DNA from: a bacterium
GTDB taxonomy: Bacteria > Spirochaetota > Spirochaetia > Treponematales > Rectinemataceae
Assembly (NCBI GenBank): GCA_021813065.1
Contig: JAKALZ010000056.1
Coordinates: 1 to 9,414 of the forward strand
Length of the DNA stretch: 9,414 nucleotides
Direction: 5' to 3'
Position numbers and translations under genes: made by a program. Shown in pieces: positions 6,395-9,414 of the stretch (position 1 is its first letter; every line of letters starts with the position of its first letter). The notes below the pieces were generated by a model. The model made no database searches and was not told the origin of the DNA. It worked only from the letters and a program-made list of their open reading frames with translations.

Positions 6395-6679
6395 TTATTT
6401 CAGCGCTGTAAGCGAGCGTGCGCGTCTTTTAGATTTCTTGCCCGGACTCTCAGGATATACAGAAGTGGCTTCTACACCAAAAGGAATCGCCCTATATCGC
6501 CGCAATCCAGGGGTGACGCCGTTTTGAGGCTGATGATTCGAAAAGCCCATGAATAAAATTTCAAAGTCGACAAACCTTGGTGAGTCTATAAGACTGATAT
6601 CACCTGCATCCATATCGATGAGGTGCGGCTCTGCTTGTCCGGCGTCAAAGACTTCGTCTCGATGGAAATTATCGGATAT
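6395..6679 (-). pseudogene. Orphan reading frame, probably a 5'-truncated gene remnant
   Basis: A minus-strand frame is open for 94 codons from a TGA at about 6682 to the TAA at 6395. The only ATG candidates are internal (6613 and later) and have no ribosome site, while protein-like sequence (HRDEVFDAGQAEPHLIDMDA, then FVDFEILFMGFSNH) runs across the first of them. This suggests that the 5' end has been lost. The C-terminus is basic (GKKSKRRARS). A second short frame, reading LLVIREPIEYPIISIETK at 6670-6730, could be an earlier part in another phase. I do not recognise the family. It lies in the gap between the caspase-like gene and the hydrolase promoter. It may be non-coding. Confidence 0.3.
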
Positions 6680-6731
6680 TCAATAGGCTCCCGAATGACT
6701 AATAAGCTTGTCCTCTGTGTGCATTCATTGC

Positions 6732-7832
6732 TTACCGCAAGTGCAGAACTTTCGCCACATCGTCCCATCCCACAACTCTTCCTCGTCTGTCAAAGTCTAT
6801 CGTTGAATACGAATAGCTCCACGTCTCTTTTCCTAATGACGCATAGACTGAAATACCTCGTGGTGTGCCCATGGCGCGAATCACTTCATCCTTCGTTGAG
6901 CCAAGGCCAAAATAACCTTTCGGAATCGACTGAGGTGAATTCTGGACAATTGATTGCTGAGATTTTGGCTGAATGTAGGTAGCATTATTTTCTGATTCAC
7001 TTTGACTTTCGACCTGTTGAAGGGGCTTAGAATTCTTATCTTCAGTAGACATGATACTTGGATGTACTGTTTCATGTGCGAGATTAAAATAAAATGGCTT
7101 TGAAAGTCCAATATCGATTCGAGGGCGCTGTTCTCCGTTTGTAGCCTGCATCACATCGGCTCGAACTTGACGCATGAGATCAGCTATTTCATAGCTGGGG
7201 TTTTGGATGCTCTTTAAAAGCGCTGAAGTAAAGAAACTATTTCGACTACTTCCATCATTCGCTGTTTCCCCAGGTTCCGTTGCGTACGAGATCATTGTTT
7301 CAATTTTCGGAGGTGCCTTGACTACAGATAATCCGCGAAGCCCTCCTCTGGTCCAGCCTGTAAAAGGATTATCTCTGCACGCATCCAGAAAAATGAGCGC
7401 GGTAGGAACTTGTGCGTCTCGAATAATGTCTAGTACCTGGCCCACAGAAACCGCGCGACTTCGTACTGTGGATTCACTTGAAAACCGCTCGCCAACAGGC
7501 AAGAGGTAGTTTTCACCTTGGATTTGCACTCCATGCCCAGAATAAAAAAACAACGCGACATCTAGACCAGGTAATAATTTTTTGAATGATTTGAGAGATT
7601 GTTCCATATCCTCCAAGTCTACATCGGTCCTTTCGATCACTTCGAATCCAAGGCTTTTAAGTACCACCGCAATATCATGTGCGTCATTTACAGGATTATT
7701 TAGTTTGGGAATCTCTGTGTATGCGCCGTTCCCAATAATAAGCGCTGCACGTTTTTCTTCTGCAAACAATAGAGAAACCGATAAAAATAGAGCCACGATA
7801 CTACACAGTCTCCGTACACCAAGGTGCCCCAT
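6732..7832 (-). CDS. Secreted caspase-like (C14) peptidase with SmpA/BamE-like C-terminal module
   Basis: This is a cysteine peptidase of the caspase/metacaspase clan, 366 aa, predicted to be exported. The start at 7832 is supported by GGGAG six bases upstream; a frame open to 7871 lacks a site. Residues 1-24 are a signal peptide (RR, hydrophobic core, LLFA). The p20-like core begins RAALIIGNGAY (28-38), has the catalytic histidine in FFYSGHG (His100) and the catalytic cysteine in FLDACRDNPF (Cys152). A SYATEPGETANDG loop (182-194) is typical of bacterial caspase-family proteins. A low-complexity Ser/Gln-rich linker (about 260-302) joins it to a 60-residue tail, YFGLGSTKDEV...GTP...W.YSYSTIDF...GRVVGWDD, resembling small SmpA/BamE-type repeat modules. 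P1 specificity is probably basic, as in metacaspases, by family analogy. No partner gene is adjacent, so a suicide-defence role should not be assumed. Confidence 0.9.
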   Translation of the reverse strand: MGHLGVRRLCSIVALFLSVSLLFAEEKRAALIIGNGAYTEIPKLNNPVNDAHDIAVVLKSLGFEVIERTDVDLEDMEQSLKSFKKLLPGLDVALFFYSGHGVQIQGENYLLPVGERFSSESTVRSRAVSVGQVLDIIRDAQVPTALIFLDACRDNPFTGWTRGGLRGLSVVKAPPKIETMISYATEPGETANDGSSRNSFFTSALLKSIQNPSYEIADLMRQVRADVMQATNGEQRPRIDIGLSKPFYFNLAHETVHPSIMSTEDKNSKPLQQVESQSESENNATYIQPKSQQSIVQNSPQSIPKGYFGLGSTKDEVIRAMGTPRGISVYASLGKETWSYSYSTIDFDRRGRVVGWDDVAKVLHLR

Positions 7833-8014
7833 GATAATCTCCCGTTCCAGTTCTAAGATGTAAATGTGCAAAGATTATGCAGTGGCCGAGGCTACCTTAA
7901 AATCAGCGATCAAGCAAGAATATTTAGCAAAATAGTAGAGTATCAACTGAGGTTTCTCGAAGAAACAGTAGAAAGAATATGCCCTTTTTACTCTTGATTT
8001 GAATTTCTCAATTC
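7833..8014. other. Intergenic region upstream of the caspase-like gene
   Basis: AT-rich and without a convincing gene. It has a 6-bp inverted repeat with a 3-base loop, GTTTCT/AGAAAC (7952-7966), and a GAATT/AATTC dyad near 8001-8014, neither with a T-run. A weak sigma-70 candidate for the caspase gene reads TTGATA, 18 bp, TATTCT on the minus strand (about 7945-7916). No sigma-54 element was found. Confidence 0.35.
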
Positions 8015-8104
8015 TCATGAACTGGGAGCGTGCTTAGGATACAACACCTCGTGTTTAAAAGAAGTAGTTCTCCCCTCCACAATCCCGACAATGATCCTGT
8101 CCAT
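8015..8104 (-). CDS. Possible 29-aa small ORF or truncated gene start after the polyol dehydrogenase
   Basis: The ATG at 8104 follows the dehydrogenase stop by 22 bases and is preceded by a purine-rich GGAGGCGGAG stretch that ends at the start codon. The frame encodes 29 residues beginning MDRIIVGIVEG and ends with TGA at 8015. The position and ribosome site fit an operon gene that was cut short, or a real small protein. I do not recognise it. Spurious translation is quite possible. Confidence 0.3.
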   Translation of the reverse strand: MDRIIVGIVEGRTTSFKHEVLYPKHAPSS

Positions 8105-8126
8105 CTCCGCCTCCGCTCTGCCCTCC

Positions 8127-9314
8127 TCACTCCATGCGCTTGATCCACCCACTGGCTTTCAGGTATCCGACTTTCTCGTGGATACATTTCTTAAACGCCG
8201 GATAATCAGCGAGGCCGCAGATCGAATCGAGGATGTATTCGATTCCCTTCGCGAGCCTGATGGATTTCAATCTGACCGCGCTTTCGTCGTTCTGATTGTC
8301 GAAGAACAGGGCGGCGGCGATTCCAGCGGCTAAGCCGGATGGCTCGATTCCATATTTCAGGGCCATAAGGCTTGGGCCCACCAATCGATCTTCTGGACCG
8401 AGTTTCCGGATTGGGTCTCGCGCGTTCCGCACGATGAAATCGACGATATCGCGGCTTCGCAGTTTGGCGAGCGAAGTCATGGAAAACGCGTACTGCTCCT
8501 CGTAGGATATGTTGAACTCCTTCGAGAGCGCGCGCGATGTTTCCTCATACACTTCCATGACAATTTTTAGAATGTCGGGATCTTGAATCGCCTCATAAAT
8601 GGTCGAGTAGCCTTTTAGATAGCCCAGGTAGGAAACGGTGCCGTTCGCGGCGTTGTAAGTATAGAGTTTCCTTGTGAGCATGCCCGCAAAGTTCTTTCTG
8701 AGCTCGAAACCTTCGATAGCCGGCAAGCTTCCTTTTACGGTCGCCGCGTCGATGTGCAGAATCCAGTAATCCTGGACATTGACGACAAGCGGATCTTTAG
8801 CCAGCCGTTCGTGCTCCGCGTCGGTGGCGGACCTCAGTACGACCGATTCGGAAAAACCGATCTTCGATTCGGCGTACGCGCGCGTACCTTCGTCGAGAAG
8901 GTCAAGAACCGCGGCTTTGAGCTTGATCGCGGGTTGTATCCAGTTTTCGCAGGTGACGATGTTGGCTTCTCTCTCGATGCCCTCGGCGCGGCGAGCCGCG
9001 ATCGCTCTGGCGATAATAGGCGCGATGCTGGATAGATTCTGCCCGCCGATCGAAGTAAAGATGAGATCCGACTCAATAATTCGTGAAAAATATTGATCAA
9101 TATCATCAATTATATATGCATTATATTTATTTACAATATAATCTTTTTCAGAATGTCCCATGACGTGTATTGAATATTGTTTCCGCGCGTTCAGCTTCTC
9201 TACGAGATTCCTGTCCTTTTCAATAAAATAGAAATCGCGGCGCGCGAGTGAAAGCAAGTGGGCGAGAAATCCTCTCGATATTCTACCTGCCCCAAATATC
9301 GCGATCGAACTCAT
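8127..9314 (-). CDS. Mannitol-1-phosphate 5-dehydrogenase homologue with an altered catalytic triad
   Basis: This is an NAD-dependent polyol (phosphate) dehydrogenase of the long-chain mannitol dehydrogenase family, 395 aa, about the length of MtlD (382 in E. coli). The Rossmann motif is IAIFGAGRISRGF (4-16). Later landmarks are VTCEN (120-124), the RKLYTYNAANG segment (215-225) and a C-terminal domain with GIAAALFF (331-338). E. coli MtlD has KLFTLNTGHA at the active-site segment; here Lys216 and Asn221 are kept, but the expected His is Asn224. The enzyme may therefore use another substrate or mechanism, so mtlD is not assigned. GGGGGA lies just upstream of the ATG at 9314. Residues 45-82 are encoded by a markedly AT-rich patch. 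No transporter or kinase gene is visible, so the sugar is unknown. Confidence 0.85.
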   Translation of the reverse strand: MSSIAIFGAGRISRGFLAHLLSLARRDFYFIEKDRNLVEKLNARKQYSIHVMGHSEKDYIVNKYNAYIIDDIDQYFSRIIESDLIFTSIGGQNLSSIAPIIARAIAARRAEGIEREANIVTCENWIQPAIKLKAAVLDLLDEGTRAYAESKIGFSESVVLRSATDAEHERLAKDPLVVNVQDYWILHIDAATVKGSLPAIEGFELRKNFAGMLTRKLYTYNAANGTVSYLGYLKGYSTIYEAIQDPDILKIVMEVYEETSRALSKEFNISYEEQYAFSMTSLAKLRSRDIVDFIVRNARDPIRKLGPEDRLVGPSLMALKYGIEPSGLAAGIAAALFFDNQNDESAVRLKSIRLAKGIEYILDSICGLADYPAFKKCIHEKVGYLKASGWIKRME

Positions 9315-9414
9315 CGATTCCCCCTTTCAAAATAGCTGCTGTATAGTCTGTATCTTTGCCCGCGGAATCCTTGAAATATCGATAATATCCGAGCACGCGG
9401 ATACCGAAGGTTGC
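9283..9414 (-). CDS. Possible 3' end of an upstream gene, overlapping the polyol dehydrogenase
   Basis: From the right edge a minus-strand frame is open for 43 codons and stops at TAG (9283-9285), overlapping the dehydrogenase start by 32 bases. The sequence looks protein-like (GIRVLGYYRYFKDSAG, then AAILKGGIDEFDRDIWG), but another frame is also open and ends in an ATGA overlap with the dehydrogenase ATG. I do not recognise the family, and the choice of frame is uncertain. If real, it would put the dehydrogenase inside an operon. Confidence 0.3.
   Translation of the reverse strand, partial: ATFGIRVLGYYRYFKDSAGKDTDYTAAILKGGIDEFDRDIWGR

Overview
The window reads as a chromosomal segment from a free-living or host-associated spirochaete (Treponema/Spirochaeta-like). 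The best evidence is a P13-family outer-membrane protein gene at 4192-4767, a family essentially confined to spirochaetes. Three good sigma-54 (-24/-12) promoter sequences and a sigma-54 activator show that the organism uses RpoN. GC is around 50-55% in most genes and lower in the caspase gene and in one patch of the polyol dehydrogenase. No tRNA, rRNA, CRISPR array, insertion sequence or integrase was seen.

Left part (1-3744, all minus strand): a regulator and helicase module. The regulator (2110-3708) has an N-terminal CARF-like sensor, a complete sigma-54 AAA+ activator domain and a C-terminal Fis-type helix-turn-helix, so it has the RtcR layout. Its downstream neighbour (1-2018, running off the left edge) is a large SNF2-type helicase like those of anti-phage systems (DrmD of DISARM and relatives). 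No rtcA or rtcB is visible. The helicase also has its own near-consensus sigma-70 promoter, with a 15-bp palindrome over the predicted transcription start.

Control region (3709-4191): two divergent sigma-54 promoters share the core TGGCACGATT, one firing into the regulator gene and one firing rightward. A third sigma-54 promoter lies 136 bp further right, ahead of the P13 gene. The 170 bp between the divergent pair is rich in inverted repeats that could be activator-binding sites. No protein gene was found in 3930-4191, so this stretch is either a long leader or a small RNA.

Middle (4192-6290): the P13-family porin (plus strand) faces a secreted alpha/beta hydrolase (minus strand), with a strong, probably bidirectional hairpin terminator between them. 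The hydrolase has a clear sigma-70 promoter and starts at a GTG.

Right part (6395-9414, minus strand): a short orphan reading frame, probably a gene remnant; a secreted caspase-like (C14) peptidase with a C-terminal SmpA/BamE-like module; a 29-codon ORF; a mannitol-1-phosphate 5-dehydrogenase homologue lacking the usual catalytic histidine; and the possible 3' end of another gene at the right edge. These genes do not form one obvious pathway. The coherent and unusual unit is the CARF-sigma-54 regulator with its three promoters and the SNF2 helicase.
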